A program made the translations under genes and the position numbers. Below the pieces are notes generated by a model. That model was not told the DNA's origin. It searched no databases and saw only the letters and a list, made by a program, of their open reading frames with translations. Below, one piece after another: positions 43,138 to 52,592 of a stretch of 64,000 nt of DNA (position 1 is the first letter of the stretch; every line of letters begins with the position of its first letter). Origin of the DNA: DASWJZ01 sp963739005 (GTDB taxonomy: Bacteria; Pseudomonadota; Alphaproteobacteria; Rhizobiales; Afifellaceae). The stretch lies in contig CAVTYQ010000007.1 of the NCBI GenBank assembly GCA_963739005.1, positions 1 to 64,000 on the forward strand, written 5' to 3'.

Positions 43138-44367
43138 ATGGTCAAGCTGCCGCGCGAACTCCTTCGCCACGGTGAGCGGCGCCGTGCGCCCTATGCGACC
43201 GATCCGGCGGTCTCGCGCGGCCGCATCCATGCGGAGCCCGAGGACCCGCTCCGCTCGCCCTTCCAGCGCGACCGCGACCGCATCATCCATTCGAACGCCT
43301 TCAGGCGGCTCAAGCACAAGACGCAGGTCTTCATCCAGCACGAGGACGACCATTTCCGCACGCGCCTCATCCATACGCTTGAAGTCGCGCAGATCGCTCG
43401 TTCGATCGCCCGCCCGCTCGGGCTCGACGAGGATCTGGCGGAGGCGCTGGCGCTCGCCCACGATCTCGGCCACCCGCCCTTCGGCCACGCCGGCGAACGG
43501 GCGCTCGACGAGGCGCTCTCCGCCTACGAGGGCTTCGATCACAACGCCCAGAGCCTGCGGGTCGTGAGCGAGCTTGAGCATCGCTACGCGCTCTTCGACG
43601 GACTCAACCTCAGCTTCGAGACGCATGAGGGGCTGGTGAAGCACAACGGGCCAATCCTCGATGCCCTCGGCCAACCGACCGGCGTCTATGCCGGGGCCAA
43701 GCTCCCCTATGCCATCCGCGCCTTCCAAGAGCGGCAGGACCTCGAGCTTCATCTCTTCGCCGGCCTTGAGGCGCAGGTCGCCGCGATCGCCGACGACATC
43801 GCCTACGATTGCCACGATATCGAGGATGGCCTCCGCGCCGGGCTCATCGACCTTCACCAGTTGGAGGAGCAGCCGCTGACGGCGCCGATCCTTGCCGCGA
43901 TCCATGCAGCGTTTCCAGGGCTCGATCCGGCGCGTGTGGTGCACGAACTGGTGCGGCGGACGATCACCATGATGATCCTCGACGTGCTCGCCGAGACTTC
44001 GCGGCGCATCGAGGAGGCAGGAGTCGGCAGCGCCGAGGCGGTGCGCGGCGCGGGCAAACCGCTCGTCGGCTTCTCGCCCGAGCTGGCGCGGGCGGAGCAG
44101 GGCCTGAAGCGCTTTTTGACCGAGAACGTCTACCGCAACGAGGCGGTCATGCGGCCGGTGCGCCTCGCCGAGGCTCTCGTCGTCGACCTCTTCGAGGCGC
44201 TCTTCGCCGATCCGAGCCTGATGCCCGACGAATGGGGCGAGGGCCTGGAGCGTCACGACCAGTTGGCCGTCGCGCGGCGCGTCGCCGACTACATCGCCGG
44301 GATGACCGACCGATACGCCGTCGCCGAACACCAGCGCTTGTTTGACGACACGCCCGATCTCGGCTAG
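43138..44367 (+). CDS. dgt: dGTPase-like deoxyguanosinetriphosphate triphosphohydrolase
   Basis: 409 residues. HD-domain phosphohydrolase: FRRLKHKTQVF, the metal histidine in RLIHTLEVAQIARSIAR, the HD pair in ALAHDLGHPPFGHAGE (about residues 112-128), the FDHNAQSLRVV motif and IADDIAYDCHDIEDG. It cuts dNTPs to nucleoside and tripolyphosphate. The short (about 400 residue) form and its position before argS match alphaproteobacteria. Confidence 0.95.
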   Translation: MVKLPRELLRHGERRRAPYATDPAVSRGRIHAEPEDPLRSPFQRDRDRIIHSNAFRRLKHKTQVFIQHEDDHFRTRLIHTLEVAQIARSIARPLGLDEDLAEALALAHDLGHPPFGHAGERALDEALSAYEGFDHNAQSLRVVSELEHRYALFDGLNLSFETHEGLVKHNGPILDALGQPTGVYAGAKLPYAIRAFQERQDLELHLFAGLEAQVAAIADDIAYDCHDIEDGLRAGLIDLHQLEEQPLTAPILAAIHAAFPGLDPARVVHELVRRTITMMILDVLAETSRRIEEAGVGSAEAVRGAGKPLVGFSPELARAEQGLKRFLTENVYRNEAVMRPVRLAEALVVDLFEALFADPSLMPDEWGEGLERHDQLAVARRVADYIAGMTDRYAVAEHQRLFDDTPDLG

Positions 44368-44426
44368 GGCGCGGGCACTATAGCGGCGAAACTGCCCGGA
44401 ACTGGCCGCCGCCGCGGGATTTTTCC

Positions 44427-46190
44427 ATGAACCTCTTCAGCGTGTTCGAGCAGCGGATCAGGGCCGCCGTCGAAAGCGTCATCGGAGCGGCAGGCATCGA
44501 AGCGGCGGGCGAGGCCCTTCAGCGCATTTCGGCCGAGCCGCCGCGGGAAGCGACCCACGGTGACGTGGCGACGAACGCGGCGATGGTGCTGGCGAAGCCG
44601 CTTTCCGCAAAGCCGCGCGAGCTCGCGCTACGGATCGCGGGGAGGCTCGAGGCGGACCCCGATGTCGCTTCGGTGCAGGTGGCCGGACCAGGCTTCGTCA
44701 ATCTTCGGCTCACCGACGCTTTCTGGGCGAGGCAGGTCGCGACGATCCTGAAAGCCGGCACGACCTATGGTCATTCGAAGATCGGTGGCGGCACGAAGGT
44801 GAACGTCGAATACGTCTCCGCCAACCCGACCGGCCCGATGCATGTCGGCCACTGCCGCGGCGCGGTCGTCGGCGACGCGCTCGCCAATCTCCTCGCCGCG
44901 ACCGGCCACGCGGTGACGCGTGAATATTACATCAACGACGCGGGCGCCCAGGTCGACGCGCTCGCCCGGTCCGTCTACCTCCGCTACCGCGAGGCGCTCG
45001 GCGAGGCGATCGGGCAGATTCCGAGCGGCCTCTATCCAGGCGACTATCTGAAGCCGGTCGGGCAGGGGCTGAAGGGGGAGTTCGGCAGCGGGCTCCTGCA
45101 ATTGCAGACGCCGGAATGGCTGCCGGTCGTCCGCGAACGCGCGGTCGCCGCCATGATGGCGATGATCCAGGGCGACCTCGAAGTCCTCGGCGTCCGCCAC
45201 GACGTCTTCTTTTCCGAGCGGTCGCTGCAGGGGGGCTCGACCGACCGCGTCGCCGAGGCGATCGCCGCGCTTTCGGAGAAGGGTTTGATCTATCGTGGCA
45301 CGCTGCCGCCGCCCAAGGGCCAGCTCCCGGAAGATTGGGAGGACCGCGAGCAGACGCTCTTCCGCTCCACCCAGTTTGGCGATGATATCGACCGTCCGCT
45401 GCTGAAATCGGACGGCAGCTACACCTATTTCGCCTCCGATATCGCTTATCACTACGACAAGTACCTGCGCGGCTTCCGCATGATGATCGACGTGCTCGGC
45501 GCCGACCACGGCGGCTATCCGAAGCGCATGAAGGCGGCGGTGACTGCGATGAGCGACGGCGAGGCGGCGCTCGAAATCCTCTTCTGCCAGCTCGTCAAGC
45601 TCTACCGGGCGGGCGAGCCGGTCGTCATGTCGAAGCGCTCCGGCGACCTCGTGACGCTGCGCGAGGTGGTCGAGGAGGTCGGCGCCGACGCGGTCCGCTT
45701 CATGATGCTTTTCCGCAAGGCCGACGCGCCGCTCGACTTCGACTTCGCCACCGTGCAGCAGCAGTCCAAGGACAACCCCGTCTTCTACGTGCAGTACGCG
45801 CATGCGCGGACCGCGTCGGTCCGGCGGCAAGCCGGCGAAGAGCTGCCCGGCGTGGCGCTTGACGCCGACTCACTCGCCGATTGCGACTTCGAGCTTCTCG
45901 CGGACGAAGGCGAGCGCGGCCTCGTCCGCGTCCTGGCGGATTGGCCGCGCACCCTGGAGATTGCAGCCCGGAGTTACGAGCCGCACCGGGTCGCTTTCTA
46001 CCTCCATGATCTCGCCAGCGCCTTCCATAGCCATTGGAATCGAGGCAAGGAACTGCCGCAATTGCGCTTTATTCGATCTGACGATGTCGCGTTGAGTCGT
46101 GCGCGGCTCGGTCTCGTCGCGGCGCTCGGCTCGGTACTGAAATGCGGTTTACAGGTACTGGGAGTCGAGGCGCCCGACGAAATGCATTAA
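44427..46190 (+). CDS. argS: Arginine--tRNA ligase
   Basis: 587 residues from ATG 44427. N-terminal Add-1 domain, the HIGH-type motif ANPTGPMHVGHCRGAVVGD (about residue 135), EYYINDAGAQVDAL, FASDIAYHYDKYLRGF, the KMSKS-equivalent MSKRSGDLVTLREV, and the C-terminal DALR anticodon-binding domain with RVAFYLHDLASAFHSHWN. Complete. First gene of a collinear run with the SPOR protein and nagZ. Confidence 0.96.
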   Translation: MNLFSVFEQRIRAAVESVIGAAGIEAAGEALQRISAEPPREATHGDVATNAAMVLAKPLSAKPRELALRIAGRLEADPDVASVQVAGPGFVNLRLTDAFWARQVATILKAGTTYGHSKIGGGTKVNVEYVSANPTGPMHVGHCRGAVVGDALANLLAATGHAVTREYYINDAGAQVDALARSVYLRYREALGEAIGQIPSGLYPGDYLKPVGQGLKGEFGSGLLQLQTPEWLPVVRERAVAAMMAMIQGDLEVLGVRHDVFFSERSLQGGSTDRVAEAIAALSEKGLIYRGTLPPPKGQLPEDWEDREQTLFRSTQFGDDIDRPLLKSDGSYTYFASDIAYHYDKYLRGFRMMIDVLGADHGGYPKRMKAAVTAMSDGEAALEILFCQLVKLYRAGEPVVMSKRSGDLVTLREVVEEVGADAVRFMMLFRKADAPLDFDFATVQQQSKDNPVFYVQYAHARTASVRRQAGEELPGVALDADSLADCDFELLADEGERGLVRVLADWPRTLEIAARSYEPHRVAFYLHDLASAFHSHWNRGKELPQLRFIRSDDVALSRARLGLVAALGSVLKCGLQVLGVEAPDEMH

Positions 46191-46242
46191 TGGGGTGAAT
46201 CCTAGGCGAACCCACGGTAAGCTGGGTTGAGGGTCGAATTGT

Positions 46243-48474
46243 ATGGCTGGTAGCGATCCAAGGTCGGGCCGGGCTCCAGGGCCGGTGCCCAATCGTGGCA
46301 ACGTTGAAGCGGAAGAAGATCCGCTGGTCGAACTCGCGCGCATCGTCAGCGAGGACGGCGGCTTCTCCACGCCCAAGACAGAGAAGCCCAAGATGAACCG
46401 GAACGAATCGACCCAGCGGAGCGCCTACGCGGACGGTCTCGAAGCCGAGCTTCTGCAGGAACTGGAAAACACGCTCGGCGGGCGTGACACGCCACCTTCC
46501 GCGCCGCAGCGTCCAACGGGGCCGAGGCAGGTGGCAACGCCGCCAAGCCCGCGTGTCGTCACGCCGCAGCCGCAAGCCCGTCCGAGCGCAGAGGCGGAGC
46601 GCGATCCCGACGATCTCCTGCGGTCGATCGAGGAGCAGCTTGGGCAATTCGAACGCCGGCAGGCCGAACGCTCGGCCGTGACCACGGAGACCTTCACGAC
46701 GCGGCCGCACCCGGAGGCGCCTGAGCCCGAGTTCCAGGCGAGTGACGAGTCGGTCGAGGAAGCGTTGGCCGCGCTAGCCAACGAGCCGCTGCTTGAGGAG
46801 CAGCCCGAAGAGCAACCCAAGGAGACTTGGATGGGCGGGCGCGTGACGCGCCTGCGTCCGCTCGATGACGACGAGGATCTGGCAGCGGGCGCGCCCGAGC
46901 CGAATTGGGAGCCGGAGCCGGAATCCTTTCCGGCGCCGCGCGCCGAATATCGCTTCCGCGGGCCGGCGACCGCTGGGTGGGATCACCCGGCGGCGGAAAG
47001 CCGCGCGGCGCCCTCTGCGACGCCTCGCGAGGAGCCGCACCCGGACGAGCCTTCGGTCCGACGCGTCGAAAGCCTCGAAGGCTTTGCCGACGAACCGTCC
47101 GATGCCGACCTCTTCGCGCCGACCGGCAAGATGAGCCGCGCTCACGATCCCTTCGTCGAGGCTGAGCCGGTGCGCGAAGTGAGCGTCGCCCGAGCCTCCG
47201 CCGAAGCGACGCGCCGGCGGCGGGTGGCGGACGCGTTTCCGGAATTCGATGACGAGCCCGCGGCGAGGGACGAAATGGCGGATCGCGCAGCGATCAACGC
47301 AAGACTGGCGCAAGCGCTTGAATCCGACTTTGCCGATGCCTCGCACGGCAAGCCGTGGCAAAACGGCGGCGCGCCGGAGGCCGATGAGCCGAAGGTTGCG
47401 GCTGCCATAGCGCCCGGTGCCAGCCGACGCGCCGCCGCGGCGCGCGCCCAGGCCGCGCAGCGCAGCAAGGGCGCGCGGACCGCGCTCTTCACCATCGTAG
47501 GCGTGGTCTTGGTCGTGCTGATCGGCGGAGCAGCCGCTCTCTTCCTGCGTTCGACGGAGACCGGACCCGCCGCGCCTCCGCCCGTGATCACGGCCGACGA
47601 GGGGCCGGTGAAGGTCACGCCACCGGCAGATCAAGCATCGACAGACAGCGACACGACCGGAGACGCCGTCTACAACCGCGTTGCCGGTAACGCGCCTGCG
47701 GCGACGAGCCAAGAAAAGGTGGTGGACAACGCCGAGGAGCCGCGCGAGGTCGCGCGGATCGTACTCCCGTCGACGCAGTCTGACGGAAGCGACACCGTGG
47801 TTCGCCCGGTCGGCGAGGCGCCGGACGCGACGGATTCCGTGGCCGCGGATGAGACCGCTCCGACGAACGCGATCGGGCCGCGAAAGGTCCCGACCTTCAC
47901 CGTTCGTCCGGACGGCACGATCGTCGCAAATAGCGATGGCGACACCGGAGCTTCCTCGCCGCAGCCCTCGTCGGCTGCCCCGCAGCCTTCGCCGGCGCAG
48001 CAGGTTGCCGCCGCCGAGCCGGAGCCGGCAGCGCCGCCGCCCGCGGCGCGTGCGGCGGACACGTCTGCGCCCGCCGCAAGCGACGCGCTGGCGCCGACAA
48101 TCGATGAGCCGGCCACCGTCGCGGCCGTCCCGCCGGCAAATTCGGCGCGCGCCTCCGGCGGCAACGCGCCCGTCAATCTTCTTGCCGACGCCAGCGCTGC
48201 CCCGTCTGCGCCTCCGGCCGTTGCCGGGAACGGCTACCTCGTGCAGATCAGCTCGCAGCGGAGCATGGAGCAGGCGCAATCGACCTACGCCGACATTCAG
48301 CGGCGCTACCCGTCCGTGCTTGGAAATCTAAACCCCATCATCCAGGAAGCCGACCTCGGCACGAAGGGCGTCTACTATCGTGTTCGCGTCGGCCCCTGGG
48401 CTTCGCGCGACCAGGCAATCCAGGTCTGTGAATCGCTGAAGACCGCCGGCGGCAACTGCTTCGTCACCCAGTAA
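46243..48474 (+). CDS. SPOR-domain cell-division protein
   Basis: 743 residues. A long acidic, proline-rich cytoplasmic N-terminal region (1-410), one membrane helix (TALFTIVGVVLVVLIGGAAALFL, about 411-435), a low-complexity Ala/Pro/Glu periplasmic linker, and a C-terminal SPOR domain (about 665-743: GNGYLVQISSQRSMEQAQST, VRVGPWASRDQAIQVCESLK). SPOR domains bind glycan strands lacking stem peptides at the division septum. An N-terminal segment (LARIVSEDGGFSTPK) resembles the PopZ N terminus. Position between argS and nagZ is conserved in the order. Confidence 0.9.
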   Translation: MAGSDPRSGRAPGPVPNRGNVEAEEDPLVELARIVSEDGGFSTPKTEKPKMNRNESTQRSAYADGLEAELLQELENTLGGRDTPPSAPQRPTGPRQVATPPSPRVVTPQPQARPSAEAERDPDDLLRSIEEQLGQFERRQAERSAVTTETFTTRPHPEAPEPEFQASDESVEEALAALANEPLLEEQPEEQPKETWMGGRVTRLRPLDDDEDLAAGAPEPNWEPEPESFPAPRAEYRFRGPATAGWDHPAAESRAAPSATPREEPHPDEPSVRRVESLEGFADEPSDADLFAPTGKMSRAHDPFVEAEPVREVSVARASAEATRRRRVADAFPEFDDEPAARDEMADRAAINARLAQALESDFADASHGKPWQNGGAPEADEPKVAAAIAPGASRRAAAARAQAAQRSKGARTALFTIVGVVLVVLIGGAAALFLRSTETGPAAPPPVITADEGPVKVTPPADQASTDSDTTGDAVYNRVAGNAPAATSQEKVVDNAEEPREVARIVLPSTQSDGSDTVVRPVGEAPDATDSVAADETAPTNAIGPRKVPTFTVRPDGTIVANSDGDTGASSPQPSSAAPQPSPAQQVAAAEPEPAAPPPAARAADTSAPAASDALAPTIDEPATVAAVPPANSARASGGNAPVNLLADASAAPSAPPAVAGNGYLVQISSQRSMEQAQSTYADIQRRYPSVLGNLNPIIQEADLGTKGVYYRVRVGPWASRDQAIQVCESLKTAGGNCFVTQ

Positions 48475-48489
48475 GATTTCAGGCAGCGC

Positions 48490-49512
48490 GTGGCCTCGCA
48501 CGCCTTTATCTGCGGTCTTTCCGGGACGACGCTTTCGGAAGACGAGAAGGCGTTCCTGCGCGAGGCGCGCCCCTGGGGCGTCATCCTATTTGGCAGGAAT
48601 GTCGAGCATCCACGCCAGGTCACGCAGCTCTGCGCGGCGGTCCGCGAGGCGCTCGAGCGCGAGGATGCGCCGGTGCTCATCGACCAGGAGGGCGGTCGCG
48701 TTCAGCGCATCGGTCCGCCGCACCTGCGCGCCTATCCGCCCGGCGCAGTCTACGGTCGCCTCTACCGCCGCAATCCGCTTTCCGGAGTGGAGGCCGCCTT
48801 CCTCGGGGCCAAGCTCATCGGTCTCGATCTTCATGCGCTCGGCGTCAGCGTCGACTGCGTGCCGGTGCTCGACATTCCCATGGAGGGAGGCACGGCGGCG
48901 ATCGGCGACCGTGCCCTCGGCGGAACAGTCGACGCAGTGGCGACGCTTGGAGGCGCGCAGATCGACGGCCTCCTTTCAAGCGGCGTGCTTCCTGTGATCA
49001 AGCACATGCCGGGGCACGGGCGGGCGACGGTCGACAGCCACACGAACCTGCCGCAGGTCGATGCCACGATGGCGGAGCTTGAGGCGCAGGATTTCACGCC
49101 GTTTCGCCTCCTCGCCAAGCGGGCGCCGTTCGGCATGACTGCCCATGTCGTCTTTTTAGACGTTGATGATGGCGCCCCGGCAACCCTTTCCAAAACCGTG
49201 ATTGCTAGCATTATCCGTGAGCGAATCGGCTTCGACGGAGCTTTGATGACGGACGACATTTCGATGGGCGCGCTTTCCGGCGAGCCGCGCGGCCGCGCGG
49301 AGCGGGCAATCGCTGCCGGCTGCGATATCGTTCTCCACTGCAACGGAAAGATGGACGAGATGCAGGAGATCGCGGCGGGTGTGCCCGAACTTGCCGACGA
49401 TGCTCTGCGGCGCTGCGACGCCGCGCTTGCCGCGCGCCGTCCGCCCCAGGATGGCGATCGGCCGGCGCTCGAAGACCGCTTCCAGTTCCTCGTCAATCAG
49501 GCCCTCGCATGA
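48490..49512 (+). CDS. nagZ: Beta-N-acetylhexosaminidase NagZ
   Basis: 340 residues, GTG start at 48490. GH3 fold with APVLIDQEGGRVQRI, the substrate/catalytic loop IKHMPGHGRATVDSH (about 172-186) and the catalytic aspartate in LMTDDISMGALSG. It removes N-acetylglucosamine from imported anhydromuropeptides during cell-wall recycling. Its stop overlaps scpA by 4 bases (ATGA). Confidence 0.95.
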   Translation: MASHAFICGLSGTTLSEDEKAFLREARPWGVILFGRNVEHPRQVTQLCAAVREALEREDAPVLIDQEGGRVQRIGPPHLRAYPPGAVYGRLYRRNPLSGVEAAFLGAKLIGLDLHALGVSVDCVPVLDIPMEGGTAAIGDRALGGTVDAVATLGGAQIDGLLSSGVLPVIKHMPGHGRATVDSHTNLPQVDATMAELEAQDFTPFRLLAKRAPFGMTAHVVFLDVDDGAPATLSKTVIASIIRERIGFDGALMTDDISMGALSGEPRGRAERAIAAGCDIVLHCNGKMDEMQEIAAGVPELADDALRRCDAALAARRPPQDGDRPALEDRFQFLVNQALA

Positions 49513-50342
49513 GCGAGCCTGCGATCTATATGGCCGAGCCGAACACGCTCGACTTCGAAGAGCGCCGGCTCTCCGACGACGAGCGCCTTGTCGTCGACGT
49601 TGCCGGATTCGAGGGGCCGCTCGACCTCCTGCTGCAGCTCGCGCGCGACCAGAAGGTGGATCTTGCGAAGATCTCCATCCTGGCGCTCGCCGAGCAGTAC
49701 CTGGCTTTCATCGAAGCCGCGCACCGGCTTCGTCTGGAAATCGCCGCCGACTACCTCGTGATGGCGGCGTGGCTCGCCTACCTGAAGTCGCGGCTTCTGC
49801 TGCCGCCGGCGGAAGAGGACGACGAGCCAAGCGGCGAGGAGCTTGCCGCGGTGCTCGCGCGCCGGCTCAGGCATCTTGAAGCGATCCGCGAAGCGGGCCG
49901 CCGGCTGATGAGCTTCGCGCGGCTCGGCATCGACGTCTTTCCGCGCGGAGCGCCCGAGCCGCTTTCGGTCAATACGCGCGTGGTCTGGGACGCGCGGCTC
50001 TACGATCTTCTGTCGGCCTATGCCGCGCTCAGGCTGCGCGGCCTCGCAAGCCACGTCACGCTCGCCGAGCGCCACGTCTTCACTTTGCAGGAAGCGCGCG
50101 AGCGGCTGATGCGCATGATCGGCACGACGCCGCAATGGGAGCTGCTCGATTCCTACCTGGTGGAGTATCTCGCGCGGCCGGAGTTTCGCGCGACGGCACG
50201 CGCGAGCGCTTTCTCGGCGAGCCTTGAACTGGTGCGCGAGGGAGAGCTGGAGCTGAAGCAGAACGCGCCGTTCGCGCCGCTCTACGTGCGCCGGCGGGCG
50301 AAGGAAGCGGCGATGCCGATGCGGGAGGCGGCAAATGGCTGA
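49509..50342 (+). CDS. scpA: Segregation and condensation protein ScpA
   Basis: 277 residues. Kleisin: the N-terminal VDVAGFEGPLDLLLQLARDQKVDLAKISILALAEQYLAFIE (about 28-68) contacts the SMC head; ADYLVMAAWLAYLKSRLLLP is a second signature, and a winged-helix region lies at the C terminus. It bridges SMC arms with ScpB in chromosome condensation. Overlaps nagZ and scpB. Confidence 0.95.
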   Translation: MSEPAIYMAEPNTLDFEERRLSDDERLVVDVAGFEGPLDLLLQLARDQKVDLAKISILALAEQYLAFIEAAHRLRLEIAADYLVMAAWLAYLKSRLLLPPAEEDDEPSGEELAAVLARRLRHLEAIREAGRRLMSFARLGIDVFPRGAPEPLSVNTRVVWDARLYDLLSAYAALRLRGLASHVTLAERHVFTLQEARERLMRMIGTTPQWELLDSYLVEYLARPEFRATARASAFSASLELVREGELELKQNAPFAPLYVRRRAKEAAMPMREAANG

Positions 50343-51114
50343 CGCGGCCGCCGCCTGGGACGAGACCAACGTGCGCTCTCTTGCGCCCGAGGACCAGCGC
50401 CTGCATCTCCGCATGCTGGAGGCGATCCTCTTTGCCGCGGCCGAGCCGCTCTCGAGCGCGGAGATCGCGCTCCGCATGCCGGAGGGCGTCGACCTCGGCT
50501 CGCTGCTGCACGAGTTGCAGGCCGCCTATGCCGGACGCGGCGTCAACCTCCGCCGCACCGACGACCGCTGGGCGTTCCGGACGGCGGAGGACCTCGCCTT
50601 CGTTCTTCGCCGCGACGTGGTGCAGGAGAAGAAGCTCTCGCGCGCCGCCGTCGAGACGCTCGCCATCATCGCCTACCATCAGCCGGTCACGCGCGCCGAG
50701 ATCGAAGACGTACGCGGCGTCGCCGTTTCGCGCGGGACGCTCGACGTGCTCCTCGAAGCAGGCTGGGTCCGGCTACGTGGCCGCCGGCGCACGCCCGGCC
50801 GCCCCGTCACCTTCGGCACGACGCCGGGCTTCCTCGACCATTTCGGGCTGGAGTCGATCGGCGATCTGCCGGGGCTCTCGGATTTGAAGGCGGCCGGCCT
50901 GATCGAGTCGCTGGCGATGCCCGGAGAGGAAATGCCGGCGCCGAACGACAGCCCGGACCTCGCGGCTGATGAAGATCCTCTCGAGCCGGGCTTCGACGGC
51001 TTCGACGACGCCGAAGGCCCCGTCGAGGACGACGCTGACGAAAGCGCCGCCGCTGAAGCGAGCGAGAGCGGCGAAGAATCCGACGGCGAGGACCAGGACC
51101 GGCGGGAAGACTAG
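50335..51114 (+). CDS. scpB: Segregation and condensation protein ScpB
   Basis: 259 residues. Two winged-helix domains: LHLRMLEAILFAAAEPLSSAEIALRMPEG and LSRAAVETLAIIAYHQPVTRAEIEDVRGVAVSRGTLDVLLEAGWV, then GRPVTFGTTPGFLDHFGLESIGDLPGL. The tail after about 195 is acidic and of low complexity, as is common in alphaproteobacteria. Overlaps the scpA end by 8 bases. Confidence 0.95.
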   Translation: MADAAAAWDETNVRSLAPEDQRLHLRMLEAILFAAAEPLSSAEIALRMPEGVDLGSLLHELQAAYAGRGVNLRRTDDRWAFRTAEDLAFVLRRDVVQEKKLSRAAVETLAIIAYHQPVTRAEIEDVRGVAVSRGTLDVLLEAGWVRLRGRRRTPGRPVTFGTTPGFLDHFGLESIGDLPGLSDLKAAGLIESLAMPGEEMPAPNDSPDLAADEDPLEPGFDGFDDAEGPVEDDADESAAAEASESGEESDGEDQDRRED

Positions 51115-51155
51115 CGGCTTGCCGCCGGCGCACCGGCGGCCCATAAGCCCGGCGC

Positions 51156-52256
51156 ATGGTTTCCGCTCTCCCGGCCGAGCGGCAACGCCGCCGCGCCGCC
51201 GCGACGATCGCCTCACGGCTGACGCTTGAAAAGGTGACGCGGCGCTTCGGGCGCGTGACCGCGCTCGACGGCGTCGACCTTGACGTCAGCCCGGGCGAGA
51301 TCGTGGCGCTGCTCGGGCAATCCGGTTGCGGCAAGACGACGCTGCTCAGGATCGCCGCCGGCGTCGACACCCCGACCTCCGGCCGCGTGCTTCTCGATGG
51401 GCGCGAGGTGGCGTCGGCGAACGTGTTCGTGCCGCCGGAGAAGCGTTCCGTCGGGCTGATGTTCCAGGACTACGCGCTCTTCCCGCACCTGACCGTGCTC
51501 AAGAACGTGATGTTCGGGCTGACCGCGCTCGACCGCCGGGCGCGCGCGGACGAAGCGCGGGCGGCGCTCGCGCGCGTCGGGCTCCTGCATCTCGCGGATT
51601 CCTATCCGCACGAGATCTCCGGCGGCGAGCAGCAGCGCGTAGCGCTCGCGCGCGCCATCGTGCCGCGGCCGGGCGTGCTGCTCATGGACGAGCCGTTCTC
51701 CGGACTCGACAGCCGGCTCAGGGACAGCGTGCGCGCCGATACGCTCTCGGTGCTGCGCGAGGCGGGCGCGACCGCCGTCATCGTTACCCACGATCCGGAA
51801 GAGGCGATGCGCATGGCCGACCGCATCGTGCTGATGCGCGGCGGCAAGATCGTGCAGGAGGGCCAGGCGGAGGACCTCTACGATCGACCGCAGAGCCTTT
51901 TCGCGGCGCGCTTCTTCAGCGCGCTGAACGAGCTGCCGGGCGCCGTTTCCTCCGGCCGCGCGGTGACGCCGATCGCTGACTTCGCCTGCCGCGGGCAGCC
52001 GGAAGGCGCCTCCGTCGTGGTCGCCGTGCGTCCGCGCGGCGTGCTTCTTACGGCCGGCGAAGGCGGGGGCGGCAGGCCCGGCCGCATTCGCACGCGCTAT
52101 TTCCTCGGCGAGGTCGAGCTCTTCGAAGTGGCGGTGGAGGGGCTGGAGACCTATCTCCTCGCCAAGGCGCGCGCCGGCGACGGGCTCGCGCCGGGGGCCG
52201 ATGTTCGGGTCAGCTTCGACGAACGGGACGTGTTAGTCTTTCCGGAAGGCGGCTAA
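51156..52256 (+). CDS. ABC transporter ATPase, Fe(3+)/sulfate-type (FbpC/CysA-like)
   Basis: 366 residues. Walker A GQSGCGKTTLLRIAAG (about 54-69), Q-loop LMFQDYALFPHLTVLKNV, signature ISGGEQQRVALARAI, Walker B VLLMDEPFSGLDSRLRD and the switch THDPEEAMRMADR; a C-terminal TOBE-like regulatory domain follows (about 260-366). This matches importers of iron, sulfate, polyamine or thiamine. No permease or binding-protein gene lies next to it, so it is an orphan; the substrate cannot be assigned. First 28 residues are a basic extension and the true start may be later. Confidence 0.85.
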   Translation: MVSALPAERQRRRAAATIASRLTLEKVTRRFGRVTALDGVDLDVSPGEIVALLGQSGCGKTTLLRIAAGVDTPTSGRVLLDGREVASANVFVPPEKRSVGLMFQDYALFPHLTVLKNVMFGLTALDRRARADEARAALARVGLLHLADSYPHEISGGEQQRVALARAIVPRPGVLLMDEPFSGLDSRLRDSVRADTLSVLREAGATAVIVTHDPEEAMRMADRIVLMRGGKIVQEGQAEDLYDRPQSLFAARFFSALNELPGAVSSGRAVTPIADFACRGQPEGASVVVAVRPRGVLLTAGEGGGGRPGRIRTRYFLGEVELFEVAVEGLETYLLAKARAGDGLAPGADVRVSFDERDVLVFPEGG

Positions 52257-52345
52257 GGCCCTGCGATTGAAGGCGGGGAGCCGATTTGCAATAGTCCCCG
52301 CCCGCCGGGCGAAACAGGCGACAAGCGGGGGTTTTGGAGACCGAT

Positions 52346-52570
52346 ATGGGTAGTTTCTCGATTTGGCATTGGATGATCGTACTCCTGCTCGTCATGGTGC
52401 TTTTCGGGCGTGGCAAGATTTCCGATCTGATGGGCGACGTGGCCAAGGGCATCAAATCCTTCAAGAAGGGCATGGCCGAAGACGACGACGAAAAGCCGCA
52501 GACCATCGACCACGATCCCGGGCAGCCGATGGCGTCGGAGACGGTAGAGAAGAAGACCAAGGCGGGCTGA
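52346..52570 (+). CDS. tatA: Twin-arginine translocase subunit TatA
   Basis: 74 residues from ATG 52346. Short N-terminal membrane helix (IWHWMIVLLLVMVLFG), the FG hinge, then the amphipathic helix KISDLMGDVAKGIKSFKKGM and an acidic tail. It polymerises to make the Tat pore. First of tatABC, which exports folded proteins such as the UrtA of this window. Confidence 0.95.
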   Translation: MGSFSIWHWMIVLLLVMVLFGRGKISDLMGDVAKGIKSFKKGMAEDDDEKPQTIDHDPGQPMASETVEKKTKAG

Positions 52571-52592
52571 GCACCGCTCAAGGCGGGAAGCC

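Noticed and set aside
46774..48279. 501-codon minus-strand frame opposite the SPOR gene
   Set aside because: Arg/Gly-rich shadow of an Ala/Pro-rich coding region.
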